A DNA stretch of 64,000 bases from Blautia sp. (GTDB lineage Bacteria; Bacillota; Clostridia; Lachnospirales; Lachnospiraceae). This document shows, one piece after another, positions 25,610 to 35,581 of this stretch; within the stretch, counting starts at the first letter, position 1, and each line of letters starts with the position of its first letter. The stretch covers positions 1 to 64,000 of the forward strand of contig JARIAQ010000038.1 in assembly GCA_029257775.1 (NCBI GenBank), given 5' to 3'. Made by a program: the position numbers and the translations under genes. Below the pieces are notes generated by a model. It saw only the letters and a list, made by a program, of their open reading frames with translations, searched no databases and was not told the DNA's origin.

Positions 25610-26734
25610 ATGGAAATGAACATGGCGAAATTCAGTGAAAAGCTTGGAGAGCTTATGGAACTGGCAAAGAAGAAAAAAAATGTATTAGAATATCAAGAAA
25701 TCAGTGATTTTTTTAAAGATTTTCCTTTAGAACCAGAGCAAATGGATAAGGTATTTGATTTTCTGGAAGGAAATGGAATCGATATTCTACGAATTCAGGA
25801 TAACGACATGGATGATTTAATTATCAGTGATGATGATGATTTAAATCTTAGTGAAGAAGACGAAGTAGATATGGAAAAAATCGACCTTTCTGTTCCTGAA
25901 GGTGTCAGCATTGAAGATCCTGTTCGTATGTATCTGAAAGAAATTGGTAAAGTACCTCTTTTAAGCGCAGAGGAAGAAATCATACTTGCTCAGCGTATGG
26001 AAGAAGGAGATGAAAATGCAAAAAAACGTCTTGCTGAGGCGAATCTCCGTTTGGTGGTAAGTATTGCGAAACGTTATGTAGGACGTGGTATGTTATTTTT
26101 AGATTTAATTCAGGAAGGTAATCTTGGTCTGATTAAGGCGGTAGAAAAATTCGATTACCGTAAAGGCTATAAATTTTCTACTTATGCTACATGGTGGATT
26201 CGTCAGGCGATTACAAGAGCTATTGCAGATCAGGCAAGAACAATTCGTATTCCGGTTCATATGGTAGAGACAATTAATAAGCTGATTCGTGTGTCCCGCC
26301 AGCTTTTACAGGAACTGGGAAGAGAACCGCATCCAGAAGAAATTGCAGAGGAAATGAACATGTCAGTAGAACGTGTTCGTGAAATCCTTAAAATTTCTCA
26401 GGAACCAGTATCTTTAGAAACTCCAATTGGTGAAGAAGAAGATAGTCATTTAGGAGACTTTATTCAAGACGATAATGTTCCTGTACCGGCAGATGCGGCA
26501 GCGTTTACTTTATTAAAAGAACAGCTTGTAGAAGTTTTAGGTACTTTAACAGAAAGAGAACAAAAGGTACTTCGCTTACGTTTTGGTTTAGATGACGGAA
26601 GAGCCAGAACTTTGGAAGAAGTAGGAAAAGAGTTTAATGTTACGAGAGAGCGTATTCGCCAAATTGAAGCGAAAGCTCTTAGAAAACTTCGTCATCCAAG
26701 TCGCAGTCGTAAGCTGAAGGATTATCTAGATTAG
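25610..26734 (+). CDS. rpoD: Primary sigma factor (sigma A / RpoD)
   Basis: The 374-residue protein has a short acidic region 1.1 ([18 protein letters not shown] near 70-88). Region 1.2 has [16 protein letters not shown], region 2 [20 protein letters not shown] and the -10-recognising [15 protein letters not shown]. Regions 3 and 4 include [20 protein letters not shown]. Length and content are those of a housekeeping sigma factor. It starts 53 bp after dnaG. Confidence 0.96.
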   Translation: MEMNMAKFSEKLGELMELAKKKKNVLEYQEISDFFKDFPLEPEQMDKVFDFLEGNGIDILRIQDNDMDDLIISDDDDLNLSEEDEVDMEKIDLSVPEGVSIEDPVRMYLKEIGKVPLLSAEEEIILAQRMEEGDENAKKRLAEANLRLVVSIAKRYVGRGMLFLDLIQEGNLGLIKAVEKFDYRKGYKFSTYATWWIRQAITRAIADQARTIRIPVHMVETINKLIRVSRQLLQELGREPHPEEIAEEMNMSVERVREILKISQEPVSLETPIGEEEDSHLGDFIQDDNVPVPADAAAFTLLKEQLVEVLGTLTEREQKVLRLRFGLDDGRARTLEEVGKEFNVTRERIRQIEAKALRKLRHPSRSRKLKDYLD

Positions 26735-26736
26735 GG

Positions 26737-27450
26737 ATGGATACAATGAAAGAAATACAGATTTCCAGAAGACTGCAAAGTGTTGCAGCTTTTGTAAAAA
26801 CTGGGAAGACATTAGCAGATGTAGGATGTGACCACGGATATATTCCGATTTATCTTTTGCAGAAAAAGCAAATAGAAAAAGCAATTGCTATGGATATTAA
26901 TCAAGGACCACTTATGCGAGCACAGGAGCATATTTATGAATGGGGATTGGAAAATTACATATCAACTCGTCTGTCAGACGGTGTGCAAGCTTTGAAGCCT
27001 AATGAAGCAGAGAGTGTTGTTATTGCTGGTATGGGTGGTCCTCTTATGGAAAAAATACTTACCGAAGGAGAGGTTGTTCTTAGGACGGTGCAAGAAATGG
27101 TTTTACAGCCTCAGTCTGAGATTGGAGCTTTTCGAAAATTTCTTAGTAAAAATGGATATTGTATTATAGAGGAAGAAATGGTTTTAGAAGATGGAAAGTA
27201 TTATCCTATTATGAGAGTTATTCATGGGAAAATGGAATATAAGACAGAGGCAGAATATCTCTACGGAAAAGAACTTTTAAAGAATAGAAATCCAGTTTTA
27301 AAAGAATTTTTGAAAAGGGAACAAGAAAAAGCAGAAATACTTATACAAAAATTAAAAAACTCACAGACAGCATCTGCAAGGATAAGAATTTCCCAGTTAG
27401 ATAAGGAATGGAAAAATAGAAAAGAGGCTCTTGCATATTATGAAATGTAA
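26737..27450 (+). CDS. trmK: tRNA (adenine(22)-N1)-methyltransferase TrmK
   Basis: The 237-residue SAM-dependent methyltransferase has ADVGCDHGYIPIYL near 27, VIAGMGGPLM near 94, QPQSEIGAFRKFL near 124 and a C-terminal charged coiled coil. It modifies A22 of some tRNAs. An alternative start at 26746 (MKEIQISRRLQ) fits the family start well. The end overlaps the following gene by 11 nt. Confidence 0.88.
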   Translation: MDTMKEIQISRRLQSVAAFVKTGKTLADVGCDHGYIPIYLLQKKQIEKAIAMDINQGPLMRAQEHIYEWGLENYISTRLSDGVQALKPNEAESVVIAGMGGPLMEKILTEGEVVLRTVQEMVLQPQSEIGAFRKFLSKNGYCIIEEEMVLEDGKYYPIMRVIHGKMEYKTEAEYLYGKELLKNRNPVLKEFLKREQEKAEILIQKLKNSQTASARIRISQLDKEWKNRKEALAYYEM

Positions 27451-28222
27451 TGATATTTTAGAAAAAGTAGAAAAAAAATATCCAGTTTCTTTTGCTGAAA
27501 GTTGGGATAATTCTGGTTTTTTGGTAGGAGATACATCATGGGATGTGGAGAAAGTTTTTTTAGCATTAGATGCGACAGATGACGTGATTGATGAAGCTAT
27601 TAGATGTGGGGCAGATATGCTTATAACCCATCATCCATTGATTTTTTCAGGTATGAAAAGAGTTACGGCTGATGACTTTATCGGAAGACGCATAATCAAA
27701 ATGGTGCAACATAACATCTGTTATTATGCCATGCATACGAACTTTGATGTACTGGGAATGGCAGAACTTAGTGCGGATTATTTACAACTTTCAAATCGTG
27801 AAGTATTGGAAGTTACTTATGAAGAAAATGCACATAGAGAAGGAATTGGACGAGTTGGAAAGTTGGCAGCTCCAATGACTTTAAAAGAATGTGGGAAATT
27901 TGTAAAAGAACAACTGCATCTTCCTTTTGTACAAATTTATGGTGACGAAGACAACATAATAGAGAATCTTGCAGTATGTACAGGATCAGGAAAAAGTCTG
28001 ATGAAACAAGTGCTGAAAAAAGGTGCCCAAGCATATGTAACCGGAGATATGGATTATCATTCTTGTATAGATGCAATGGCTCAAGGGGTTTCTGTGATTG
28101 ATGCAGGACATTATGGTACAGAATATATTTTTATGGATTATATGGAAAAAGAATTAAAAGAGATGTTTCCAGAGTTAAAAATAGAAAAGATGCGAGTTTC
28201 TTACCCATGTAAAATTATTTAA
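27440..28222 (+). CDS. Nif3-like dinuclear metal-centre protein (YqfO family)
   Basis: ATG 27440 lies inside the trmK end and gives 260 residues; a TTG three codons upstream is possible. It has SWDNSGFLVG near 20, ITHHPLIFSGMKR near 60, CYYAMHTNFD near 95 and VTGDMDYH near 200, whose His and Asp residues bind two metals. Sometimes annotated GTP cyclohydrolase 1 type 2, but its true function is unsettled. The trmK-nif3 pairing is conserved in Firmicutes. Confidence 0.85.
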   Translation: MKCNDILEKVEKKYPVSFAESWDNSGFLVGDTSWDVEKVFLALDATDDVIDEAIRCGADMLITHHPLIFSGMKRVTADDFIGRRIIKMVQHNICYYAMHTNFDVLGMAELSADYLQLSNREVLEVTYEENAHREGIGRVGKLAAPMTLKECGKFVKEQLHLPFVQIYGDEDNIIENLAVCTGSGKSLMKQVLKKGAQAYVTGDMDYHSCIDAMAQGVSVIDAGHYGTEYIFMDYMEKELKEMFPELKIEKMRVSYPCKII

Positions 28223-28234
28223 CGGAATTAGGAT

Positions 28235-28297
28235 AAGGACTTCTGTATAACGAACATTAAAGATTTTGTGTTTGATTATACAGAAGTCCTTTTTTCT
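28235..28297 (+). terminator. Strong terminator after the dgt-dnaG-rpoD-trmK-nif3 unit
   Basis: AAGGACTTCTGTATAA pairs with TTATACAGAAGTCCTT, a 16-bp perfect stem, followed by T5. Confidence 0.9.
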
Positions 28298-28431
28298 GAA
28301 TAATAGGAATAAATATCAGGAAAATATATAAAATGATAGAAAAATATAGATTGTTGTAGTAAAATAATATGTATCTAAATCAAAAACTGAGGGGGAACTT
28401 GACAAAGAGGTGCGATGAAAGGAGAAATATT

Positions 28432-30099
28432 ATGGGTGACAGAATGATACGGGTGAATATCCTTGGTGAACAAAGGGAATATCCTTATGGTACCACTTAT
28501 GAAAAGATTGCAAAAGAATATCAGGAAAAATATGAGTATCCAATCGTTTTACTTATGAAAGATCATAAACTTTGTGAACTTCATAAAAAGCTAAAAAGAG
28601 AAGGAAACATTAACTTTATTACAACACAAGACCAAATAGGTCATGAAACTTATAAAAGAAGTGTTTCGTTGTTGTTGTTAAAATCCTTATACCATGTTGC
28701 TGGATATGATAACATACAAAAAGTAACGATGCATTATTCCGTTAGTAGCGGATATTATTATACAATTGATGGAAATATTATTCTGAATGAAGAATTTTTA
28801 AGCAGAGTAAAAAAATATATGATGGAGCTGGTAGAAAGACAAGTTCCAATTTTAAAAAGAAGCATAGGTACAGAGGAAGCTATTGAATTGTTTCATAACC
28901 ATAGGATGTATGACAAAGAAAAACTGTTTCGTTTTCGTCGAGTTTCCAGAGTGAATATTTACAGTTTGGAGGAATATGAGGATTACTTCTATGGATTTAT
29001 GGTATCCCACACAGGATATTTAAAATATTTTGATTTATGTCTTTATAATGATGGACTTGTTTTGCAGCTTCCTAAGAGAGAAAATCCAAATAAAGTACCA
29101 GCATTTGCTCCAAGACCAAAGATTTTTCAGGTACAAAAGGAATCTGCGAAGTGGAGTGAAACGATACAGGCTGATACGGTTGGAGATTTAAATGAAAGGA
29201 TTACGCAAGAAGGGGCGAATAATCTGATTCTTATTGCAGAGGCCCTACAGGAAGCCAAAATATCTCAGATTGCCAAGCAAATTGTGCAAGAAGGAAATAA
29301 AAAGATTATTATGATTGCAGGACCTTCTTCATCTGGTAAAACGACGTTTTCTCATCGGTTATCTATACAGCTGGCGGCACATGGAATGAAACCGCATCCT
29401 ATTGGTGTTGATAATTATTTTGTAAATAGGGAAAATACCCCTTTAGATAGTGATGGGAATTATAATTTTGAATGTTTGGAAGCCATTGATGTGAAACAAT
29501 TTAATGAAGATATGTGTGCTTTATTAAGAGGAGAAGAAGTGGAAATTCCTCGTTTTAATTTTAAGACGGGACACAGAGAGTATAAAGGAGATTTTTTGAA
29601 ACTTCAAGAGGAAGATGTATTAGTTATTGAGGGAATTCATTGCTTAAATGATAAATTGAGTAGTAGTTTACCTCCAGAAAGCAAATTTAAAATATATATC
29701 AGTGCACTTACTCAGCTAAATATTGATGAGCATAATCGTATTCCTACAACAGATGGACGGTTAATTCGGCGTATTGTACGAGATGCTAGAACTAGAGGAG
29801 CTTCTGCAAAGGTAACAATAGGAATGTGGAATTCTGTAAGGCGAGGAGAAGAAGAAAATATTTTTCCATATCAAGAATCTGCAGATGTAATGTTTAATTC
29901 TGCTTTGATTTATGAATTGGCAGTTTTGAAACTTTATGCAGAGCCTTTGCTGTTTTCTATTACAAAGGAAGAACCAGAGTATGCAGAAGCAAAACGTTTA
30001 TTGAAATTTTTAGATTATTTTCTTGGAGTGCCCAGTGAAAGTATTCCGAGCAATTCAATTTTAAGAGAATTTGTAGGGAATGGCTGTTTTGATGTATAA
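28432..30099 (+). CDS. Uridine kinase-like nucleoside kinase with TGS-like N-terminus
   Basis: Start ATG 28432 follows AAAGGAG and gives 555 residues. The first ~60 resemble the TGS domain of threonyl-tRNA synthetase (GEQREYPYGTTYEKIAKEY), and the region to ~270 continues in a ThrRS-like manner. The C-terminal ~270 residues are a P-loop kinase (IMIAGPSSSGKTTFSHRL near 298) with VDNYFVNRENTP and VIEGIHCLN, as in uridine kinase/phosphoribulokinase. Such fusions are common in Clostridia, and their substrate is not firmly established. Confidence 0.82.
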   Translation: MGDRMIRVNILGEQREYPYGTTYEKIAKEYQEKYEYPIVLLMKDHKLCELHKKLKREGNINFITTQDQIGHETYKRSVSLLLLKSLYHVAGYDNIQKVTMHYSVSSGYYYTIDGNIILNEEFLSRVKKYMMELVERQVPILKRSIGTEEAIELFHNHRMYDKEKLFRFRRVSRVNIYSLEEYEDYFYGFMVSHTGYLKYFDLCLYNDGLVLQLPKRENPNKVPAFAPRPKIFQVQKESAKWSETIQADTVGDLNERITQEGANNLILIAEALQEAKISQIAKQIVQEGNKKIIMIAGPSSSGKTTFSHRLSIQLAAHGMKPHPIGVDNYFVNRENTPLDSDGNYNFECLEAIDVKQFNEDMCALLRGEEVEIPRFNFKTGHREYKGDFLKLQEEDVLVIEGIHCLNDKLSSSLPPESKFKIYISALTQLNIDEHNRIPTTDGRLIRRIVRDARTRGASAKVTIGMWNSVRRGEEENIFPYQESADVMFNSALIYELAVLKLYAEPLLFSITKEEPEYAEAKRLLKFLDYFLGVPSESIPSNSILREFVGNGCFDV

Positions 30100-30105
30100 A
30101 ACAGT

Positions 30106-30134
30106 TTGCATTTTTGAAATTTCTATGATAGAAT
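30106..30134 (+). promoter_or_regulatory. rnpB promoter
   Basis: TTGCAT (30106-30111) and TAGAAT (30129-30134) are separated by 17 bp, ending 12 bp before the RNA. Confidence 0.65.
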
Positions 30135-30145
30135 ATGCCATGCGT

Positions 30146-30493
30146 AGCAAGTAGAATAAATAATCGCGGCTGACAGAGCCGAAAGGTGTCAGGTGAGGAA
30201 AGTCCGGGCTTCATAGGGCAGGATGCCAGATAACGTCTGGTGGAGGTGACTCCAAGGATAGTGCAACAGAAATGTACCGCCGGAATATTCCGGTAAGGGT
30301 GGAAGGGCAGTGTAAGAGACTACCGCCGTTCTGGTAACAGAACGGGCATATGTAAACCCCATTCGAAGCAAGACCGAATAGAAAACAATGTGGTTGCCCG
30401 TCACGTTTTCAGGTGGGTCGCTTAAGCTTGTTGGTGACAGCAAGATTGGATAGATGATTATTCACGACATAACCCGGCTTATCGTTTTGCTTG
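30146..30493 (+). ncRNA. rnpB: RNase P RNA
   Basis: The near-universal block GAGGAAAGTCCGGGCTTC is at 30193-30210. ATAGTGCAACAGAAA, GGTAAGGGTGGAA and ACATAACCCGGCTTA close the catalytic core. The ends AGCAAG and CTTGCT-like sequence pair as P1. It is the catalytic RNA that trims tRNA 5' ends. End positions are approximate. Confidence 0.93.
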
Positions 30494-30500
30494 TTATGTG

Positions 30501-30556
30501 AAAAGAAGTCATGATTTTGTAGATTAGATTATCTATGAAATCATGACTTCTTTTGT
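30501..30556 (+). terminator. Bidirectional terminator between rnpB and the minus-strand ATPase gene
   Basis: AAAAGAAGTCATGATTT pairs with AAATCATGACTTCTTTT over a ~20-nt loop. T runs occur on both strands, so it can serve rnpB and the ATPase gene that ends at 30570. Confidence 0.85.
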
Positions 30557-30569
30557 TGTAGAATTGAAA

Positions 30570-31877
30570 TTAATTGGACATTCCTTGTAAATAGTCAATA
30601 AATTGTTGTGCAGTTCGTCCGGAGTGTCCACCATGCTGTAATTCCCAAATATTTGCCTTTGCCAGTATTTCGTCTTCTTGCAAAGGAATTTCCTGTCGTT
30701 TGGCTAATGTAAGTACAATATTTTGGAATTCTTTTTTTTCTGGAGCACCAAAATAAATAGTAATACCGAAACGGGATACCAGTGATAACTTTTCCTGTAC
30801 AGTATCATTGGTATGTAAATCATTATTATATTCATTTTTATCATTAAAACTTTCCCGAATCAGGTGTCTACGGTTTGAGGTAGCATAAATTAATACATTA
30901 TTAGGTTTTTTCTCCAAGCCACCTTCAATAATTGCTTTTAAATATTTATATTCGATTTCAAAATCTTCAAAAGAAAGATCATCCATATAAATAATAAATT
31001 TATAATTTCTATTTTTAATCTGGGCAATTACATCACTTAAATCACGAAACTGATGTTTATATACTTCAATAATGCGAAGTCCTTTTTCGTAATATTGATT
31101 AAGAATTGCTTTGATGCAAGTTGATTTTCCAGTTCCTGCATCACCGAATAAAAGACAATTATTTGCAGGTTTTCCTTCTAGAAAAGCTTCTGTATTATCT
31201 GTCAATTTTTTCTTTTCTAATTCATATCCTATTAAATCATCTAAGTTTACATGAGCAACTCTGGTAATAGGAATAATTTCTACTGCCTGAGTTGGATTTT
31301 TATGTTCTAGACGGAAGGCTTTATGAAGTCCAAGTTTTCCCACTCCAAAGTCTTTATAAAAATCAACAATATGTTCCATAAATTCTTCTGGTGAAGCTGA
31401 ATTTTCTAAAAGATTACTTAAAGTAGAAATGCGACTGGAAATTCGTTCATTTACATATAATCCTCGTGGGTGTTCTGTCTGGTAATCACTAATTAAGTGG
31501 CAACAGGAAGAAACCCCATAAAAACTTTCAAAAGCAGAAAAATCTAAATGAAATAAGTCTTTAAAAATAGTAAAGTCATGGAGAGCCAATGCATTTAAAG
31601 AAGGACTATGGGTAAGTCCAGTTATTTCGCAGGAAACGCTGAAAGCGTTTTCGTGGTTAACTAAGAGCCACGTAAGATAATGTGTCCATAAGTCTCCGCA
31701 AAAACCGTAGTCGTTTGCCATTTCCACAAGTCGATTCATACAGCTGTAAAAAAGATTTTTTGATTTTTCTGGTGCTTCCGGTTCTTTACAACAGATAGAT
31801 AAGGCATGTGTCATATCTGTTAAAATATCGCCATGAGAAAAATTTCGATATAAAATACATTCATCAATATGAAACAT
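30570..31877 (-). CDS. AAA-family ATPase, DUF815 type
   Basis: Start ATG 31877 follows AAAGGAG and gives 435 residues; an upstream ATG at 31904 precedes that RBS. Walker A is LLFGDAGTGKST near 240 and Walker B is FIIYMDDLSFED near 297. The arginine-rich ATSNRRHLIRESF follows near 330. The first ~200 residues have no recognised motif. The family is common in bacteria and its cellular role is unknown. It lies 13 bp after pheA on the same strand. Confidence 0.85.
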   Translation of the reverse strand: MFHIDECILYRNFSHGDILTDMTHALSICCKEPEAPEKSKNLFYSCMNRLVEMANDYGFCGDLWTHYLTWLLVNHENAFSVSCEITGLTHSPSLNALALHDFTIFKDLFHLDFSAFESFYGVSSCCHLISDYQTEHPRGLYVNERISSRISTLSNLLENSASPEEFMEHIVDFYKDFGVGKLGLHKAFRLEHKNPTQAVEIIPITRVAHVNLDDLIGYELEKKKLTDNTEAFLEGKPANNCLLFGDAGTGKSTCIKAILNQYYEKGLRIIEVYKHQFRDLSDVIAQIKNRNYKFIIYMDDLSFEDFEIEYKYLKAIIEGGLEKKPNNVLIYATSNRRHLIRESFNDKNEYNNDLHTNDTVQEKLSLVSRFGITIYFGAPEKKEFQNIVLTLAKRQEIPLQEDEILAKANIWELQHGGHSGRTAQQFIDYLQGMSN

Positions 31878-31890
31878 ACAAGAACTCCTT

Positions 31891-33024
31891 TCAATAATTT
31901 CCATGAATCCGAAGATTTTGTACCTCGAAATTCAGACCGCATAAAGCATTTTTTACAGCACTATCGCTTAAATTTCCTTCAAAATCTACGAAAAATCGAT
32001 ATTCCCAGTTTCGATTGGTAATAGGACGAGATTCAATTTTGGTCATATTTAAACCATTATAGATAAAATGTGACAGGCTATTGTAAAGACTACCACTTTC
32101 GTGAGGCAGTTCATAGCTGACACTGATTTTAGAGGCATTTTTTTGGTAGATTTTATTTTTTGTAATAACGATAAAACGAGTGGAATTTTCTGGGTTGGAA
32201 AAAATATTTTCTTTTAAAATAGAAAGACCAAAATACTGGGTAGCATAAGGACTTGCAATGGCTGCCTGAGTTTTATCTTTGTCTAATGCTATTTTTTTGG
32301 CGGCAGCAGCAGTATTACTAAAGTCATGAGTGCACCAGTTTTCCTTACTGTCTAAAAATTCTTTGCATTGCATAAGGGCTTGTGGGTGAGAATATACATG
32401 TCGGATATCGGAAAGAGTGCTCCCTGGCACACCAGCAAGGACATGTTGGCAAGGAATAATCTGTTCTCCTACAATTACATGATCATAAGAAGTAAGTAGG
32501 TCGTAGTTATCTTGTACAATTCCTGCAGTAGAATTCTCAATAGGGAGTACTGCATATAACGCCCGTCCATATTTAATTTCTTCCATGGCATCTTTCCAAG
32601 TATCTACATGATAACTGTGAATTTTATTGCCAAAGAAATGGCACATGGCAGCATGGCTATATGCGCCTTCTACTCCTTGAAATACAACAGATGCATTCTC
32701 TTTTTCTAATTGATCTACAGGAGTAAAAAGATTTTTTCGGTATACACCATGTTCTTGAAGTAATTGATATTGGCGCTTTCTGCTAATGGACATAATCTGT
32801 TGATATAGTTCCTGAATGCCGCAACGATTAAAGCTAGTACCTACATTTTTGGAAACGGATTTTAATTTTTCTACTTCTCTAGCGTGATCAAAGATTGGTT
32901 TTTGGTGTTCGATTTTAAATTTTGCTACCTGCTCAGTAATTGCCATTCTTTTTTCAAACAGTGCTGTAATTTGATTATCGATGTCATCTATTTCTTCTCT
33001 TAAATTATGTAAATCCAGGGTCAT
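31891..33024 (-). CDS. pheA: Bifunctional chorismate mutase / prephenate dehydratase
   Basis: The 377-residue protein makes phenylpyruvate from chorismate via prephenate. The AroQ chorismate mutase domain is residues ~1-85 (LREEIDDIDNQITALFEKR). Prephenate dehydratase follows at ~110-290, with QGVEGAYSHAA, LPIENSTAG and SNTAAAAK. A C-terminal ACT domain carries ESRPITNRNWEYRFFVDFEG, the phenylalanine-sensing ESRP motif. It is probably feedback-inhibited by phenylalanine. Transcribed divergently from pyrB. Confidence 0.93.
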   Translation of the reverse strand: MTLDLHNLREEIDDIDNQITALFEKRMAITEQVAKFKIEHQKPIFDHAREVEKLKSVSKNVGTSFNRCGIQELYQQIMSISRKRQYQLLQEHGVYRKNLFTPVDQLEKENASVVFQGVEGAYSHAAMCHFFGNKIHSYHVDTWKDAMEEIKYGRALYAVLPIENSTAGIVQDNYDLLTSYDHVIVGEQIIPCQHVLAGVPGSTLSDIRHVYSHPQALMQCKEFLDSKENWCTHDFSNTAAAAKKIALDKDKTQAAIASPYATQYFGLSILKENIFSNPENSTRFIVITKNKIYQKNASKISVSYELPHESGSLYNSLSHFIYNGLNMTKIESRPITNRNWEYRFFVDFEGNLSDSAVKNALCGLNFEVQNLRIHGNY

Positions 33025-33142
33025 GATAGAAATCCTCTCTAAAGCTATAATCTATGAATACTATGATACACCGCCATTTTAAACTGTGCAAGTTTTTTAT
33101 ATATAGGTTTGTTTTTTTGTTGGAAGAATCTATGAAAAATTC

Positions 33143-33171
33143 TTGAAATGCAGAGATAACTGTTATATGAT
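33143..33171 (+). promoter_or_regulatory. Promoter of pyrBI
   Basis: TTGAAA (33143-33148) and TATGAT (33166-33171) with a 17-bp spacer, in the 189-bp divergent region between pheA and pyrB. No PyrR-type attenuator is evident in the 40-bp leader. Confidence 0.65.
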
Positions 33172-33213
33172 AATAGCTGATGATAAAGCTTGAGAACACA
33201 TAGGAGGTAATCT

Positions 33214-34140
33214 ATGAGACACTTAATGAGTCCGTTGGATTTGTCCGTAGAGGAGTTGGCAAAGGTATTAGATCTTGCCAATGATATTGAAAAAAATCCA
33301 GAGAAATATGCCCATAAATGCGATGGGAAAATACTAGCAACTTTGTTTTACGAACCAAGTACAAGAACACGTTTAAGTTTTGAATCTGCCATGATGCGAT
33401 TAGGTGGGAAAGTTTTAGGGTTTTCCAGTGCAAATTCAAGTTCTGCTGCAAAAGGTGAAAGCGTAGCAGATACAGTACGCACAGTATCTTGCTATGCAGA
33501 TATTTGTGCTATGCGTCATCCAAAAGAAGGAGCGCCTCTAGTTGCATCTATGGCATCAGAGATACCTGTCATTAATGCAGGTGATGGAGGGCATCAGCAC
33601 CCTACACAGACCCTTACGGATTTACTTACTATTCGTTCTTTAAAAGGAAGATTAGAAAACATTACCATTGGCTTGTGCGGAGACCTGAAATTTGGAAGAA
33701 CCGTTCATTCTTTAATTGAGGCATTGGTACGTTATGAAGGTGTAAAATTTGTTCTGATTTCCCCGGAAGAGCTTCGTATTCCTGATTATATTCGTGAAGA
33801 TGTTTTAAAAGCCAGTGGTCATGAATTTATAGAAGTAGAGCGTTTGGAGGAAGCTATGCCGAATCTGGATCTTCTGTATATGACACGTGTTCAGAAAGAA
33901 CGTTTCTTCAATGAAGAAGATTATGTTAGAATGAAAGACTTCTATATTTTAGACAAGGCAAAAATGGAACTGGCAAGGGAAGATATGCTTGTATTGCATC
34001 CATTACCAAGAGTAAACGAAATTTCTGTAGAGATAGATACAGATCCAAGAGCAGCTTATTTCAAGCAAGTACAGTATGGTGTTTATGTAAGAATGGCGCT
34101 GATTTTAAGCTTGTTGGGAATGGGGGTAGATTTATGTTAA
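33214..34140 (+). CDS. pyrB: Aspartate carbamoyltransferase catalytic subunit
   Basis: The 308-residue enzyme joins carbamoyl phosphate and aspartate in pyrimidine synthesis. [14 protein letters not shown] near 50 and [15 protein letters not shown] near 125 bind carbamoyl phosphate, and [10 protein letters not shown] near 262 closes the active site. Its stop overlaps the pyrI start by 7 nt, as expected for a stoichiometric holoenzyme. Confidence 0.96.
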   Translation: MRHLMSPLDLSVEELAKVLDLANDIEKNPEKYAHKCDGKILATLFYEPSTRTRLSFESAMMRLGGKVLGFSSANSSSAAKGESVADTVRTVSCYADICAMRHPKEGAPLVASMASEIPVINAGDGGHQHPTQTLTDLLTIRSLKGRLENITIGLCGDLKFGRTVHSLIEALVRYEGVKFVLISPEELRIPDYIREDVLKASGHEFIEVERLEEAMPNLDLLYMTRVQKERFFNEEDYVRMKDFYILDKAKMELAREDMLVLHPLPRVNEISVEIDTDPRAAYFKQVQYGVYVRMALILSLLGMGVDLC

Positions 34141-34571
34141 ATGTAGGGCGTTTAAGCGAAGGTGTGGTTTTAGATCATATCAAAGCGGGAAAGAGTATGA
34201 CAATTTATCATGATTTAAAGTTGGATAATCTGGATTGTTGTGTGGCAATTATTAAAAATGCGAGAAGTGGTAAAATGGGACGCAAAGACATTATTAAAGT
34301 GGAGTGTCCTATAGATACATTGAATTTAGATATTTTAGGATTTATCGATCATAATATTACAGTTAATATTATTAAAGATGGAGAAATCGTAGAAAAGAAG
34401 GAACTTTCTCTTCCAAAAGAAATTCGAAATGTTATTCGTTGTAAAAATCCACGCTGTATTACTTCTATTGAGCAAGAACTTGACCATGTATTTATTTTGG
34501 CAGATCCTGAAAAAGAAATATATCGCTGCAAGTATTGTGAAGAAAAATACAGAGGAAGCAGAAATAAATAA
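34134..34571 (+). CDS. pyrI: Aspartate carbamoyltransferase regulatory subunit
   Basis: The 145-residue protein has an N-terminal nucleotide-binding domain ([15 protein letters not shown]) and a C-terminal zinc domain. The zinc ligands are four cysteines, CKNPRC near 103 and CKYCEEKY near 133. It confers allosteric control by nucleotides on PyrB. Confidence 0.95.
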   Translation: MLNVGRLSEGVVLDHIKAGKSMTIYHDLKLDNLDCCVAIIKNARSGKMGRKDIIKVECPIDTLNLDILGFIDHNITVNIIKDGEIVEKKELSLPKEIRNVIRCKNPRCITSIEQELDHVFILADPEKEIYRCKYCEEKYRGSRNK

Positions 34572-34628
34572 GAATTACCGGCAGTTATCTGGAAACAGGG
34601 CTGCCGTTTTTTATTGAGGAGGGAGATT

Positions 34629-35516
34629 ATGAAAGAAAATGTAAAAGGACATCTATTGGCCTTATTTACAATTCTTGCTTGGGGAACTACTTTTGTTTCA
34701 ACAAAAGTCTTATTAAATGGATTTACACCTATTGAAATTTTATTTATGCGTTTTTTGATTGGTTATTTTTTACTTTTGATTATGAATCATCAAGGGCTTT
34801 TTGTAAAAAATAAAAAGCAGGAATTGTATTTTATTGCCGCAGGAGTTACGGGAGTAACATTATATTTTCTTTTGGAGAATATTGCTTTGGTTTATACATA
34901 CGCATCTAATGTAGGAATTATTATTGCTACTGCACCATTTTTCACAGCAATTTTAGGGAGAATATTTTTAAAAGAAGAAAAGTTGAAAAAAGGATTTTTT
35001 ATAGGCTTTTTTATTAGTCTTACGGGTATTATTCTTATCAGTATACAGGGGAGTAGCACTTTTTCCTTGAACCCAAAGGGAGATTTTTTAGCGGTTTTAG
35101 CAGCGATTGTATGGGCGTGTTATTCTATTCTGGTTAAAAAAATTAGTACCTTTGAATTATCAACGATTCAAAGTACGCGTCATATTTTCTTTTACGGCAT
35201 TTTATTTATGAGTATTCCTGTATTTGTTATGGGATTTGAATGGAAATTGGAGAGATTTACAAATCCCATTTATTTGGGAAATATGTTGTTTTTAGGTATT
35301 GGTGCATCTGCAATCTGCTTTGTGACATGGAATTTGGCAGTGAAGCTTTTAGGAGCAGTGCGTACGGCTGTGTATTTGTATCTTTCTCCTGTAGTGACAA
35401 TTTTTGCATCTGTTTTTGTTTTGAAAGAAAAAATAACATTTACATCCGTGATAGGAGTTGGATTTGTTCTTACAGGATTATTTTTATCAGATAAAGAAAA
35501 AATTAGAAAAAGCTAG
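34629..35516 (+). CDS. EamA/DMT-superfamily permease
   Basis: Start ATG 34629 follows GGAGGGAG, giving 295 residues with about ten hydrophobic segments in two EamA repeats. The first repeat begins LALFTILAWGTTFVSTKVLL and the second LAVLAAIVWACYSILVKKI. Proteins of this type move small metabolites or drugs across the membrane; the substrate cannot be read from sequence. It stands between pyrI and aspartokinase and may be co-transcribed with either. Confidence 0.85.
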   Translation: MKENVKGHLLALFTILAWGTTFVSTKVLLNGFTPIEILFMRFLIGYFLLLIMNHQGLFVKNKKQELYFIAAGVTGVTLYFLLENIALVYTYASNVGIIIATAPFFTAILGRIFLKEEKLKKGFFIGFFISLTGIILISIQGSSTFSLNPKGDFLAVLAAIVWACYSILVKKISTFELSTIQSTRHIFFYGILFMSIPVFVMGFEWKLERFTNPIYLGNMLFLGIGASAICFVTWNLAVKLLGAVRTAVYLYLSPVVTIFASVFVLKEKITFTSVIGVGFVLTGLFLSDKEKIRKS

Positions 35517-35581
35517 ACATTTTATACATGACAAGATATTATTTATGCTATGCAAAAGAAAGAGTTCAGGGAGGATATGGT